From UBA11996 sp964394975 (lineage in GTDB: Bacteria > Chloroflexota > Dehalococcoidia > Lucifugimonadales > UBA826): 64,000 bases of DNA. The notes below the pieces were generated by a model. That model searched no databases and had not been told where the DNA came from. It worked only from the letters and a program-made list of their open reading frames with translations. This document shows positions 26,579-34,384 of this stretch, one piece after another. Each line of letters begins with the position of its first letter. Position 1 is the first letter of the stretch. Location: positions 34,604-98,603 of the forward strand of contig CAYMZR010000001.1 in assembly GCA_964394975.1 (NCBI GenBank), written 5' to 3'. The translations under genes were made by a program, and so were the position numbers.

Positions 26579-27480
26579 AGTGATTTTTTTTCTACCGCTC
26601 TAGATTGCCCCGTAACAAAATTAATCCATCTCTGAAAAAAAGTGTTCCGATGCATACGCCACTTGTTTAGCGGTTTATCGAAGTCAAAATTTTCAATATC
26701 GGGTACATTAGGATTTGCTTGATCGCGTCTAGCTTCAAGAGCAAGGCGACCTTTGTTATATTCTGGATGACCGATATGCATCAACTGCTTATGGTCGGGA
26801 GTTTCTAGTATTGTGTACCCTGATTCTTTGCCATATGCCAAAGCATTAATATCTCCTCTGCCAACGGCATCAGTAACCTCTTTATCTTCAAATCCTGCAA
26901 ATCTGCTCTGAGGGCACACGAATTTGTCGTCCAACGCTCCCATAATAGGATGATTGGTGGCAAGATTATCTAATTCATAAACTCCAAATAATTTCCTCTC
27001 AAACGTGATTTTTTCAACCCCCGAAAGTTTGGCTAAAGCAAACCCAGCCCAACAAAGACCTAAAGTACTATGAGAATTATCTCTAGCATCCGTTATGATT
27101 TCCGATATTTCGTTCCAGTAATTAACCTCTCCAAAGTCAAGATGCTCAACTGGGGCCCCAGTCACTATAAGGCCGTCTAAGTTATCATCTTGTAGGGCTT
27201 CTTTATAACTTGAGTACAAACTATCCACATGCCCCTTTGGCCATGTCTTGTACGAATGAGATTCTAATCTCAGCCATACCGGTTCAATATCTATTAAAGA
27301 GAGTGCAAGAGGATTCAATATGTTCATTTCATACTGCTCGCCGAGCGGCATAATATTTAATATCCCAATTCGTAAGACCTGGTGGCCTCCTTTATGGAAT
27401 TCTTCTGCCGAAACCCAGTCCAAACCATTTCTTTCTATGGTAGGAATTGCGTGATAGTCCGGTCTTATTACAAGAGCCAT
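26575..27480 (-). CDS. metA: Homoserine O-acyltransferase of MetA family (predicted acetyltransferase)
   Basis: A 301-residue MetA-family glutamine-amidotransferase-like enzyme that acylates homoserine for methionine synthesis. ATG 27480 (MALVIRPDY) has AAGGTG upstream. Seen: ILNIMPLGEQYEMNILNPL, catalytic Cys143 in GLCWAGFAL, and HPEYNKGRLALEARRD with the His and Glu of the triad. In TGAPVEHLDFGEVNYW, Glu112 occupies the position where Glu (Glu111 in Bacillus cereus MetA) is known to select acetyl-CoA and Gly selects succinyl-CoA, so acetylation is predicted. Acetylhomoserine is what the upstream MetY uses. It follows metY after 65 bases containing a strong hairpin. Confidence 0.93.
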   Translation of the reverse strand: MALVIRPDYHAIPTIERNGLDWVSAEEFHKGGHQVLRIGILNIMPLGEQYEMNILNPLALSLIDIEPVWLRLESHSYKTWPKGHVDSLYSSYKEALQDDNLDGLIVTGAPVEHLDFGEVNYWNEISEIITDARDNSHSTLGLCWAGFALAKLSGVEKITFERKLFGVYELDNLATNHPIMGALDDKFVCPQSRFAGFEDKEVTDAVGRGDINALAYGKESGYTILETPDHKQLMHIGHPEYNKGRLALEARRDQANPNVPDIENFDFDKPLNKWRMHRNTFFQRWINFVTGQSRAVEKKSL

Positions 27481-27503
27481 TAAACACCTTAAAGGAAAAT
27501 TAC

Positions 27504-27535
27504 AACCGTGTGACCTTTCACTAAGCCACACGGTT
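27504..27535 (-). promoter_or_regulatory. Stem-loop between metY and metA
   Basis: Perfect 9-bp arms AACCGTGTG and CACACGGTT (27504-27512, 27527-27535) with a 14-nt loop fill the metY-metA gap. On the minus strand the 3' arm is followed by GTAATTTTCC, a weak T stretch. It could partly terminate, be processed, or stabilise the metY message; metA has its own ribosome-binding site downstream. Confidence 0.5.
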
Positions 27536-27545
27536 CTTAATCAGC

Positions 27546-28871
27546 CTAGTTTATAGAATCTAAAGCCTGTTGAAAATCCTCTTTAATATCGTCAATATGC
27601 TCAAGACCTACAGAAACTCTAACCATTGTAGGCTCAACTCCGGATGACAACTGCTCTTCTTCTGAAAGCTGCTGATGGGTAGTTGAAGCCGGATGTATTA
27701 CCAAAGTCTTGGCATCTCCGACGTTAGCAAGGTGACTAGCTAGCTTAAGATTGTCGATAAATTTGACTGCATCTTCATAGCCACCCTTCAGACTTACTGT
27801 CAACATGGAACCGTATCCTCTTTCAAGGTACTTTTCAGCAGCAGTCTTGTAAGGACTGGAATCCAATCCAGGATAATTGACAGCCTCTATTTTAGAGTTG
27901 GACTCTAACCATTTGGCAAGATCCATGGCATTTGAACCATGCCTTTCCACCCGCAGAGATAGAGTCTCCAATCCTTGGATCAGTAGGAAGGAGTTGAAGG
28001 GGCTAATTGCAGCTCCGTAATCTCGTAAAACTTCTATCCTAGATCTCAACCCGAACGCGATGTTCCTAGTTTCAGGGACTCCTAACATATTACAAATATC
28101 GCTCCCAAAGCCGAAAGCGTCCCAATGTACCAATCCGTGATATGCCTCACTTGGTTCTGTATAGAGTGGGAATTTTCCATTACCCCAATCAAAGGTCCCA
28201 GCATCAACTATAACCCCAGCTATACTAGTTCCATGCCCACCGATCCACTTGGTTGCACTCTGCACCACTACATCAGCACCATGGTCAATAGGTCTGATTA
28301 AAGCACCTGCGGCACCTAGAGTATTATCAACAACCAACGGTATACCGTGCGAATGAGCTAAGTCAGACAAAGCCTTAAAATCAGGAATATTGAATCTTGG
28401 ATTTCCCATGGACTCTATATAGAGTGCCTTGGTATTTTCTTGAATTAATGCCTCGAACTTTTCTGGCTCGTCTCCGTCTGTAAAACTGACATCTATCCCC
28501 AATCTTGGGAATTGCACCTTAAATTGATTGTAAGTACCGCCATAAAGAAATGACGTGGATACCATGTGATCTCCAGCTTGCATCATGTTTGCTACAGCCG
28601 CAAATTGCGCTGCCTGCCCGGATGCGGTAGCCAAACCTATAACACCACCTTCCAGGGCAGCAATCCTCTTTTCAAAGACATCTGTTGTTGGATTCATAAT
28701 CCGTGTATAGATGTTTCCAAACTCTTTCAACGCGAAAAGGTTGGCACCATGTTCTGCGTTATCAAACACAAATGATGTGGTCTGATAAATTGGGACTGCT
28801 CTCGCATTTGTTGCAGGATCAGGTTCTTGTCCTGCATGCAATTGCAATGTTTCAAATCTCTGTTCACTCAT
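27546..28871 (-). CDS. metY: O-acetylhomoserine sulfhydrylase
   Basis: A 441-residue PLP enzyme of the Cys/Met metabolism family making homocysteine from O-acetylhomoserine and sulfide. ATG 28871 (MSEQRFETLQ) follows AAAGGAGAG; a longer frame runs upstream to 29051 but crosses a terminator and a leader peptide read in another frame. Seen: FETLQLHAGQEPDPATNARA, YTRIMNPTTDVFEKRIAALEGG, IESMGNPRFNIPD, SATKWIGGHGTSIAG with the PLP Lys208, and HPASTTHQQLSEEEQ. These match MetY rather than MetB. Regulation appears to be by the attenuator at 28931-29089, with metA downstream. Confidence 0.93.
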   Translation of the reverse strand: MSEQRFETLQLHAGQEPDPATNARAVPIYQTTSFVFDNAEHGANLFALKEFGNIYTRIMNPTTDVFEKRIAALEGGVIGLATASGQAAQFAAVANMMQAGDHMVSTSFLYGGTYNQFKVQFPRLGIDVSFTDGDEPEKFEALIQENTKALYIESMGNPRFNIPDFKALSDLAHSHGIPLVVDNTLGAAGALIRPIDHGADVVVQSATKWIGGHGTSIAGVIVDAGTFDWGNGKFPLYTEPSEAYHGLVHWDAFGFGSDICNMLGVPETRNIAFGLRSRIEVLRDYGAAISPFNSFLLIQGLETLSLRVERHGSNAMDLAKWLESNSKIEAVNYPGLDSSPYKTAAEKYLERGYGSMLTVSLKGGYEDAVKFIDNLKLASHLANVGDAKTLVIHPASTTHQQLSEEEQLSSGVEPTMVRVSVGLEHIDDIKEDFQQALDSIN

Positions 28872-28930
28872 AACGTCTCTCCTTTCATTGTTCAGTGCGG
28901 CTGGATGATTCGCTTTGGGTTTTAACAGGC

Positions 28931-28970
28931 AAAAAGAAAGACCCCACCTGAATCCACGGGCGGGGTCTTT
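28931..28970 (-). terminator. Intrinsic terminator in the metY leader (attenuator)
   Basis: On the minus strand AAAGACCCCGCC (28970-28959) pairs with GGTGGGGTCTTT (28948-28937), a 12-bp stem with one G-T pair and a 10-nt loop, followed by C and five T (to 28931). It lies 59 bases before metY and after a Met/Cys-rich short ORF, so it would stop transcription before metY unless the antiterminator forms. Confidence 0.88.
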
Positions 28971-28990
28971 TTTTATGTCTATTCCCCGCC
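28959..28990 (-). promoter_or_regulatory. Antiterminator pairing of the metY attenuator
   Basis: GGCGGGG (28990-28984 on the minus strand) is perfectly complementary to CCCCGCC (28965-28959) in the 5' arm of the terminator, with an 18-nt A-rich loop between. The two pairings exclude each other. The GGCGGGG begins three bases after the leader-peptide stop, so a ribosome at the stop would cover it and allow termination, while a ribosome stalled upstream would leave it free. Confidence 0.75.
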
Positions 28991-28993
28991 GAA

Positions 28994-29089
28994 TCAGATC
29001 AAACAACAATCCATGCTGCAGCACATCATGACACACATCATATGCGCGCAATCAACCTTATCGTTTTGTTCCAAGTTATGCGGGTTCAT
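28994..29089 (-). CDS. Met/Cys-rich leader peptide controlling metY-metA
   Basis: A 31-codon reading frame from ATG 29089 to TGA 28996-28994. The last 15 residues are MMCVMMCCSMDCCLI; of the whole peptide six are Met and six are Cys, packed just before the stop. An inner ATG at 29041 could give only the 15-residue form; AAGG at 29059-29056 is 14 bases before it. The predicted promoter places the transcript start only a few bases before 29089, so translation may be leaderless. Followed by antiterminator and terminator, the layout is that of an amino-acid attenuator: scarcity of charged Met- or Cys-tRNA would stall the ribosome and permit readthrough into metY. The peptide probably has no function of its own. 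Confidence 0.75.
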   Translation of the reverse strand: MNPHNLEQNDKVDCAHMMCVMMCCSMDCCLI

Positions 29090-29098
29090 CGGGCGCAA

Positions 29099-29127
29099 AC
29101 TCTACATTCACAGAGAGCACATGTCAA
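29099..29127 (-). promoter_or_regulatory. Sigma70-type promoter of the metY-metA operon
   Basis: On the minus strand a perfect -35 TTGACA (29127-29122), a 17-bp spacer, and -10 TAGAGT (29104-29099). The predicted start near 29092 is two to four bases before the ATG of the leader peptide. Confidence 0.7.
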
Positions 29128-29187
29128 ATTAGCGGAACAATTTAACATGGTTTTTCTATACAAAATAGATCTATTCTTAAATCTATA

Positions 29188-30629
29188 TTACTCATCGGTT
29201 TTAAATATCTTGAGCTTACCAAATTTAGCTTTCATACGACTGCTTGCTTCTTTCTTTAAAACATTAGTTTTACCTTTGTCTCCCCCAAAAGCTCCCCTAA
29301 TTTCGGTTATCTCAGAATCAATAGAAGCTTTGTCAGCAGATGCATTTTTCACTTTGTCTAATATCCCAGAATCCCATCCAGATTCTGATTCTTTATCAAT
29401 ATTTACCGAAGCCGGTTCCATTCTATTTCTTATAAAATCGGCAAACGATCCAACCCCTCCAAGTAAACGAACATCTTCTTTCACCAATTCTTTTTTAACG
29501 GAAACGTCGAACTTTTCAAACGAGGTTACACTATCTCCTAACCCTTTTTTAGAATCTTCCTTTAGGTTTCTAATTTGCTCTAAATTTATATTTGAGAGTG
29601 TATCGTCTGAAATTCCTTTCATCTGCTTTCGAGTAAATCCTTTCATTGAAGTAGGATTCAAATTTTTCATGTGGCCACCTGAGAGTCCCTTCAGGGCATC
29701 CGGATTTAGATTCTCCAGGTGCTCTGTCTTTAAATCACTGACTGCTTTTTCTCCTAGATTACTTAGGTGGTCCTTAGTAAATCCGCCGATAGCCTCAAAA
29801 GCAACATTGCTTAATTGAACTCGACTAAATCCAGCCATCGCTTCCTTATCCATCTTTTGGAAATGGCCCTTATTAAAACCCGACATCGCCTCTTTATCTA
29901 TGTTCTTAATGTGGTCCTTATCGAGACCAGCCATCGCTTCCTTATCCATCTTTTGGAAATGGCCCTTATTAAAACCCGACATCGCCTCTTTATCTATGTT
30001 CTTAATGTGGTCCTTATCGAGACCAGCCATCGCTTCCTTATCCATNNNNNNNNNNNNNNNNNNNNNNNNNNNNNNNNNNNNNNNNNNNNNNNNNNNNNNN
30101 NNNNNNNNNNNNNNNNNNNNNNNNNNNNNNNNNNNNNNNNNNNNNTATCTATGTTCTTAATGTGGTCCTTATCGAGACCAGCCATCGCTTCCTTATCCAT
30201 CTTTTGGAAATGGCCCTTATTAAAACCCGACATCGCCTCTTTATCTATGTTCTTAATGTGGTCCTTATCGAGACCAGCCATCGCTTCCTTATCCATGTTC
30301 TTCATGTCACCTTTGGTAGAATTTTTGAAATCTCCTTTCTCTCCAAAAAGTGACGGAGCAGGTCCGGGTTTCTGGCCTTTCTGGCCCTGCTGACCCGCCG
30401 GTAAATCGCCTTTCGGCTGCTGGCCCTGCTGAGGCGGTGGACTTGGCTGTAAGTCGCCTTTCGGCTGCTGGCCCTGCTGAGGCGGTGGGCCTGAAGGCGG
30501 GGCCGGAGCTGCCGCTGGCGCTGGAGCTGGAGCTGGCGCTTGAGAGGGTGGTGGATCGGCGGCATTTACTGAACCGGCGATGGAGATACTAAACAGAAGT
30601 ACCGCAATAACAAGTGACAGTCTATACAT
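29188..30629 (-). CDS. Secreted protein with 16-residue tandem repeats (interrupted by assembly gap)
   Basis: ATG 30629 (MYRLSLVIAVLLF) starts a signal peptide ending SVNA-ADP, then a Pro/Ala/Gln-rich linker in which PPPQQGQQPKGDL occurs twice, then 16-residue repeats. Two alternating units, DKEAMAGLDKDHIKNI and DKEAMSGFNKGHFQKM, are near-identical at DNA level; C-terminal copies are diverged (LNPDALKGLSGGHMKN and similar). A charged, helical tail of about 150 residues follows. The gap at 30046-30145 falls in the repeats, and 100 N is not a multiple of three, so the frame appears broken; true length is unknown. Family not recognised. Probably an exported or surface protein. It ends 60 bases before the metY promoter. 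Confidence 0.65.
29831..30299 (-). repeat. 96-bp tandem repeats with gap
   Basis: A 96-bp unit (32 residues, two 16-residue repeats) recurs at 29831, 29927, 30023 (cut by the gap) and 30178, with a partial unit to 30299. Copies look identical where visible. A related 48-bp period is seen in the Pro/Gln linker at about 30406-30490. Confidence 0.9.
30046..30145. other. Assembly gap (100 N)
   Basis: Exactly 100 unknown bases, a conventional placeholder, inside the 96-bp repeats. The real number of repeat units is undetermined. Confidence 1.
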
Positions 30630-30651
30630 CTTTCTATCCCTCAATTCGTTT

Positions 30652-31654
30652 TTATGGACATTCAAAACCGGATATCATCCGGTCAAACCTTATCTGTAAT
30701 ACGGTAGAGTCAGGGCTCGTAACTATTAAAATAAAAGCAGTATTTTGGCTTTCACAGGTCCAACCACCTATCAGACCACCCCCAGCGTCTATACCGCCAG
30801 AATCGGTAACAACCAGTCCTCCGAAACTTCCAACTTCGCCATCAATTTCAATGTCTCCGTCGGCGAAGGGAATAAATTCGTTCTCAGGTTGGCTGTCAAC
30901 CAACAAAGAGTATCCAAGATCAACCAAATCTTCAGCATTTAGATCACCTTGAGGTAGCCATGACAGGGCAATATCAGCCCCATTATATTCAAAGGTCATC
31001 AAACCCTGGTCTTTTTCAGCATCTTCTGAAAGAAGGCCCGTCACAGAGAGATTGGAGTCTAACATATTGGTATCTTCATCTAATGAGATACCAAAACCAT
31101 ATTCCCTAAAATGGTTCCCATTCTCTGGTTGCAAGTTTGAAGGATTCACAGGCTCCTTAGTCAGGCCCGTTACAGCAGGCACCTTGGNNNNNNNNNNNNN
31201 NNNNNNNNNNNNNNNNNNNNNNNNNNNNNNNNNNNNNNNNNNNNNNNNNNNNNNNNNNNNNNNNNNNNNNNNNNNNNNNNNNNNNNNTGGGTTCTGGTGT
31301 AGCAGGCACCTTGGTGGGTTCTGGTGTAGCAGGCACCTTGGTGGGTTCTGGTGTAGCAGGCACCTTGGTAGGCACAATGGTCTCGGGAGTCTTGGTTGGA
31401 TCAAGTTTGGGAGTTGGAGCTGGTTTCAGGCCTGAAGTTGCCGGGGCTTGCATTTCCGAAATAGAAGAAGGAATCAAAACTCCTGGTGAAGGGACTGAGT
31501 CTAATTCTTGTGAGGAAGGTTCGGATGAATCCACCCCTACAGCCCGACCAACCGCAGGTTCTCCACATCCTGCAATCATAAACAGCAAGGCAAGCAAGCT
31601 CGTCAGGAGAACAGATTGAACTGGCTTTATAAGAAGGCTAAGAGAATACGACAT
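30652..31654 (-). CDS. Lipoprotein with TPEPTKVPA repeats (interrupted by assembly gap)
   Basis: Signal peptide LLALLFMIAGC with lipobox Cys30, a Ser/Pro-rich stretch, then nine-residue TPEPTKVPA repeats with the gap at 31188-31287, then a globular C-terminal part of about 165 residues with GFGISLDEDTNML, FEYNGADIALSWLPQG, GGLIGGWTCESQNTAFILIVTS and a final Cys. The two pieces are in different apparent frames only because the gap length is nominal; both belong to one gene. The C-terminal beta-rich domain resembles no family I can name. It ends 23 bases before the start of the repeat protein, so the two surface proteins are probably cotranscribed. Confidence 0.7.
31188..31287. other. Assembly gap (100 N)
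   Basis: Exactly 100 unknown bases within the 27-bp repeats of the lipoprotein gene. The copy number is unresolved. Confidence 1.
31288..31368 (-). repeat. 27-bp tandem repeats (three visible identical copies)
   Basis: Units at 31288-31314, 31315-31341 and 31342-31368 are identical and encode TPEPTKVPA. Further copies probably lie in the gap, since the sequence before it resumes with the same CAGGCACCTTGG. Confidence 0.92.
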
Positions 31655-31729
31655 ACTAAAATATCCTCATACGATGTTAATTACCATTGCCTAAAACAAG
31701 GTTCAGGCATTCATAAAATACTATATCTG

Positions 31730-31763
31730 GCAGGTACCCAATTACAACAGTAATTACACCTGC
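31730..31763. repeat. Imperfect long hairpin in intergenic region
   Basis: Outer arms GCAGGT/ACCTGC (31730-31735, 31758-31763) and inner arms AATTAC/GTAATT (31740-31745, 31750-31755) form a two-part stem between the aldo/keto reductase stop and the lipoprotein start. No T tract. Role unknown; the rest of the 210-bp intergenic region shows nothing further. Confidence 0.45.
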
Positions 31764-31864
31764 GTATCCGCACTTATATGGATTCATCCGTTTCACTGAT
31801 GTTCCACTAATTTTTCATTAGCTGAGAACTACAACCTAGGTACGCGATGTCTCTCCTTAGAACC

Positions 31865-32854
31865 TTATATTGCCTGGTCAGTATTTACGTGCGTTGTCAC
31901 TTCCTCATCTGCAAAGACTGCATCAATTTCCTTCCTTGTCTCCTCGCTGAGCTTCCAATCTACGGCAGCCACATTTTCCTTGAGTTCTCTTTCATTCCGA
32001 ACACCAACTAATCCCACAGAAACTGCTGGATGGCCTAGAGTCCAAGCAATAGCCATTTGTGCCACCGATTTTCCGTGATCCTGTGCAATGATTTTCAATT
32101 TCTCAACCACCCTAAGTTCTTTGGCAAATTCTTCTTCTTGAAACAAAGGCAGCCGAAATGCCATGCCGCTGCTTCTCCAATCACCCTCTCCGAATGTTGT
32201 CGCAGGTGTGAACGCTCCTGATAAGAGACCGAAACCCAGAGTTCCATATGCCATGAACCCTATATTATTTTCCTTACAATATGGCAAAACTGCTGATTCC
32301 ATGCGTCGATCAAACATATGATAGCCAACTTGATTTGCTGTCATATGACCATATTTTTCGCATTCATCCATCATTTCAGGAGTGAAATTTGAAACTCCGA
32401 AATATCGAATTTTTCCATCATTTTTTAATTTTTCCAAAGCCCGTATAGATTCTTCAAACGGAGTCTCATGATCAGGCCAGTGGATTAGCAGCAAATCAAG
32501 GAAATCAGTATCCAACCTCTCCAGGCAACCTTCGGTCCTAGAAATAACATGCTCGTATTTGGAGTTCCTACCGAGATTTTTCCCATCACCATCATATTCA
32601 AACCCAACTTTGCTGACTAGGACTATATCGTTACGTTTATTTCCGAGCGCTTTCCCCAGAAGTTCCTCTGAATGATATGGTCCGTAAACTTCCGCTGTGT
32701 CAAATAAAGTCACCCCGTGATCTATTGCAGCACTGACTGCAGCACTGGCTTCCTTGACATCAATATGACCATACATGGTAGTGCTCATTTCCCATGTACC
32801 AAAACCTAAAGCTGAGGTGTATAGACCACTGTCGCCTAGTTGCCGCTGCTCCAT
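31865..32854 (-). CDS. Aldo/keto reductase
   Basis: A 329-residue NADPH-dependent aldo/keto reductase. Seen: LGFGTWEMS, GVTLFDTAEVYGPYHSEELLGKAL with catalytic Asp and Tyr, VLVSKVGF with the Lys, LLLIHWPDHETPFEE with the His, KIRYFGVSNF and MAIAWTLGHPAVSVGLVGVRN at the cofactor end. It resembles the YhdN/AKR11-13 type. The aldehyde or ketone is unknown. Neighbours are a repeat lipoprotein downstream and a CoA transferase upstream, giving no clear pathway. Confidence 0.92.
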   Translation of the reverse strand: MEQRQLGDSGLYTSALGFGTWEMSTTMYGHIDVKEASAAVSAAIDHGVTLFDTAEVYGPYHSEELLGKALGNKRNDIVLVSKVGFEYDGDGKNLGRNSKYEHVISRTEGCLERLDTDFLDLLLIHWPDHETPFEESIRALEKLKNDGKIRYFGVSNFTPEMMDECEKYGHMTANQVGYHMFDRRMESAVLPYCKENNIGFMAYGTLGFGLLSGAFTPATTFGEGDWRSSGMAFRLPLFQEEEFAKELRVVEKLKIIAQDHGKSVAQMAIAWTLGHPAVSVGLVGVRNERELKENVAAVDWKLSEETRKEIDAVFADEEVTTHVNTDQAI

Positions 32855-32927
32855 AATTTATCCTTTATTAATATTTCAGTGTTCGCGAAATGTAACACAT
32901 TTGATTCAAATTCTGAGTTTCAAATAT

Positions 32928-34349
32928 CTACTGCCATTTTGCCTCATATGACCCAAATGGGGATGGCGGTATTGCCCAATATCCAGGTGTACTCGAAAGC
33001 TGAGCAACCGGCTTAGTGAAGGAAATCTTCCCATATGGTGACCCTACCTTACCTATATAATCTGATATGTCGCTCCTTTTTATATCTGGGGCAAAGATTG
33101 CATCAAGTCTACCTAATGATTTTAGCCAATGAGCAGTTTGTGCTAGGGACAACCTCACTCTCCAGCTCCCACCTTCTTGTCTTTGCTTTAAAATTCCTGC
33201 CATCGCACCAAAGGCACCAAGATAACCAGTTCCATGATCCAAAGCCTGACAAGGCAAATGAAACATTCCTTCTTGATCTTTAGCCAATCCACCTTCCCTA
33301 CCTATACCACAAACTGTTTGAACTATACTGTCGAAACCGCGCCTACTCGACCAAGGGCCTTCATGACTAAAAGCTGAAACTTCAACACAAACTATACCTG
33401 GGCGAATTTCAGCCATATCGTAAGGAGAAAACCCTTTAGAAGCTATACTACCCGGTCTATATCCTTGTATAAACACATCTGCGGATTTAGTAAGCTCGGT
33501 AAAAGTCTTTTTATCTTTTGTGTCATTGAGATCCAGATACGCCGGATATTTTCCTTTGGCCATATCCATTATCAAACCATCTATGACATCTAGATGGGGA
33601 TCGTTTAACCAAAGAACATTCGCACCGTGTTCCGCAAGAGTTCGCCCCACTAGTGGCCCTGCCAATACTTTAGTCAACTCCAGAACTTTCACTCCTTCGA
33701 GTGGCCTTTGGGGATTAGCAGAAAAATCGAGCGGATTCGCATCACCAATTTTCTCTATCTCGATAAGGGGAATAATTGACACTGCTTTGCCTTGCGGATG
33801 CTCAGACCATTCATCAAGGGTACGCATCATCGCAACCGGTAAACCTCTTTCAGTCAGGTAAATCTCCGCGTTAGATGCTGTCATACCTGAGAGGGCGTCC
33901 TGAACCCCCTTTTTTGTCGGTTCGCAGTCGAATGCTTCAATAACACCAAGCTTATGCGCAGGGTAGCTGCCGTGTATTTGCAACCATCCACCACCGCCAC
34001 ATCTATAAAATCCATGAACTCCTGAAGGATCGACACTTATTCCGCTGCTAGCAAAAGTCTTTGATCTATCACCATTTATTTCAGTGTATCTTTCGCTGCG
34101 GAATCCTATTGCAGCATGCTTCATATCGACAGAAACATTTTGCCTTATACCTGTCCTAAAGTTCCATATCTCAGAAGCCGAAAGCGCAGAGGCCGCCACC
34201 GTTGCCTGTGCAAGCACACCAGTTTTATAAACAGATGGTAATACAGGCTCAACCCCAGTCAGCTCTATTCCTTCAATGATCGAGTCATCTAAACCGCCAA
34301 AGTCCCATATTTCTCTCAACGCTGTTTCGGAATCGGTTTTGTCGATCAA
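32928..34349 (-). CDS. CaiB/BaiF-family CoA transferase with unusual N-terminal half
   Basis: A 473-residue protein read from TTG 34349, with GGAGAG seven bases upstream. The family III CoA-transferase core begins only near residue 215 (GVKVLELTKVLAGPLVGRTLAEHG) and includes DVFIQGYRPGSIASKGFSP and RRGFDSIVQTVCGI with the likely catalytic Asp. The N-terminal 200 residues (TVAASALSASEIWNFRTG, GFYRCGGGGWLQIHGSYPAH) look like the C-terminal part of such proteins, as though the order were rearranged, and the usual C-terminal tail is short. It would transfer CoA between acids; substrates unknown. It starts 36 bases after an MFS transporter gene stops. Confidence 0.82.
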   Translation of the reverse strand: MIDKTDSETALREIWDFGGLDDSIIEGIELTGVEPVLPSVYKTGVLAQATVAASALSASEIWNFRTGIRQNVSVDMKHAAIGFRSERYTEINGDRSKTFASSGISVDPSGVHGFYRCGGGGWLQIHGSYPAHKLGVIEAFDCEPTKKGVQDALSGMTASNAEIYLTERGLPVAMMRTLDEWSEHPQGKAVSIIPLIEIEKIGDANPLDFSANPQRPLEGVKVLELTKVLAGPLVGRTLAEHGANVLWLNDPHLDVIDGLIMDMAKGKYPAYLDLNDTKDKKTFTELTKSADVFIQGYRPGSIASKGFSPYDMAEIRPGIVCVEVSAFSHEGPWSSRRGFDSIVQTVCGIGREGGLAKDQEGMFHLPCQALDHGTGYLGAFGAMAGILKQRQEGGSWRVRLSLAQTAHWLKSLGRLDAIFAPDIKRSDISDYIGKVGSPYGKISFTKPVAQLSSTPGYWAIPPSPFGSYEAKWQ

Positions 34350-34384
34350 AAAATAACTCTCCTCTCCAATAGATTTATCCTGTT

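Noticed and set aside
28872..29050. SAM riboswitch upstream of metY
   Set aside because: No multi-helix junction or conserved SAM-riboswitch core is visible. The leader is explained by a short ORF plus mutually exclusive stems.
28872..29051. Sixty-codon N-terminal extension of MetY read from TTG 29051
   Set aside because: The frame runs through the leader region and an intrinsic terminator, has no family similarity, and a good ribosome-binding site with ATG lies at 28871.
29164..29175. 12-bp palindrome AATAGATCTATT downstream of the repeat gene
   Set aside because: Short, A/T-rich and without a T tract, so it is likely chance; not strong enough for a terminator or operator call.
29815..30393. 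Plus-strand frame with repeats opposite the 16-residue-repeat gene
   Set aside because: It is the antisense of the repeat gene; it lacks a signal peptide, and its repetition follows from the minus-strand repeats.
29831..31368. CRISPR array
   Set aside because: The repeats are contiguous without unique spacers and are in frame with coding sequence (96 and 27 bp).
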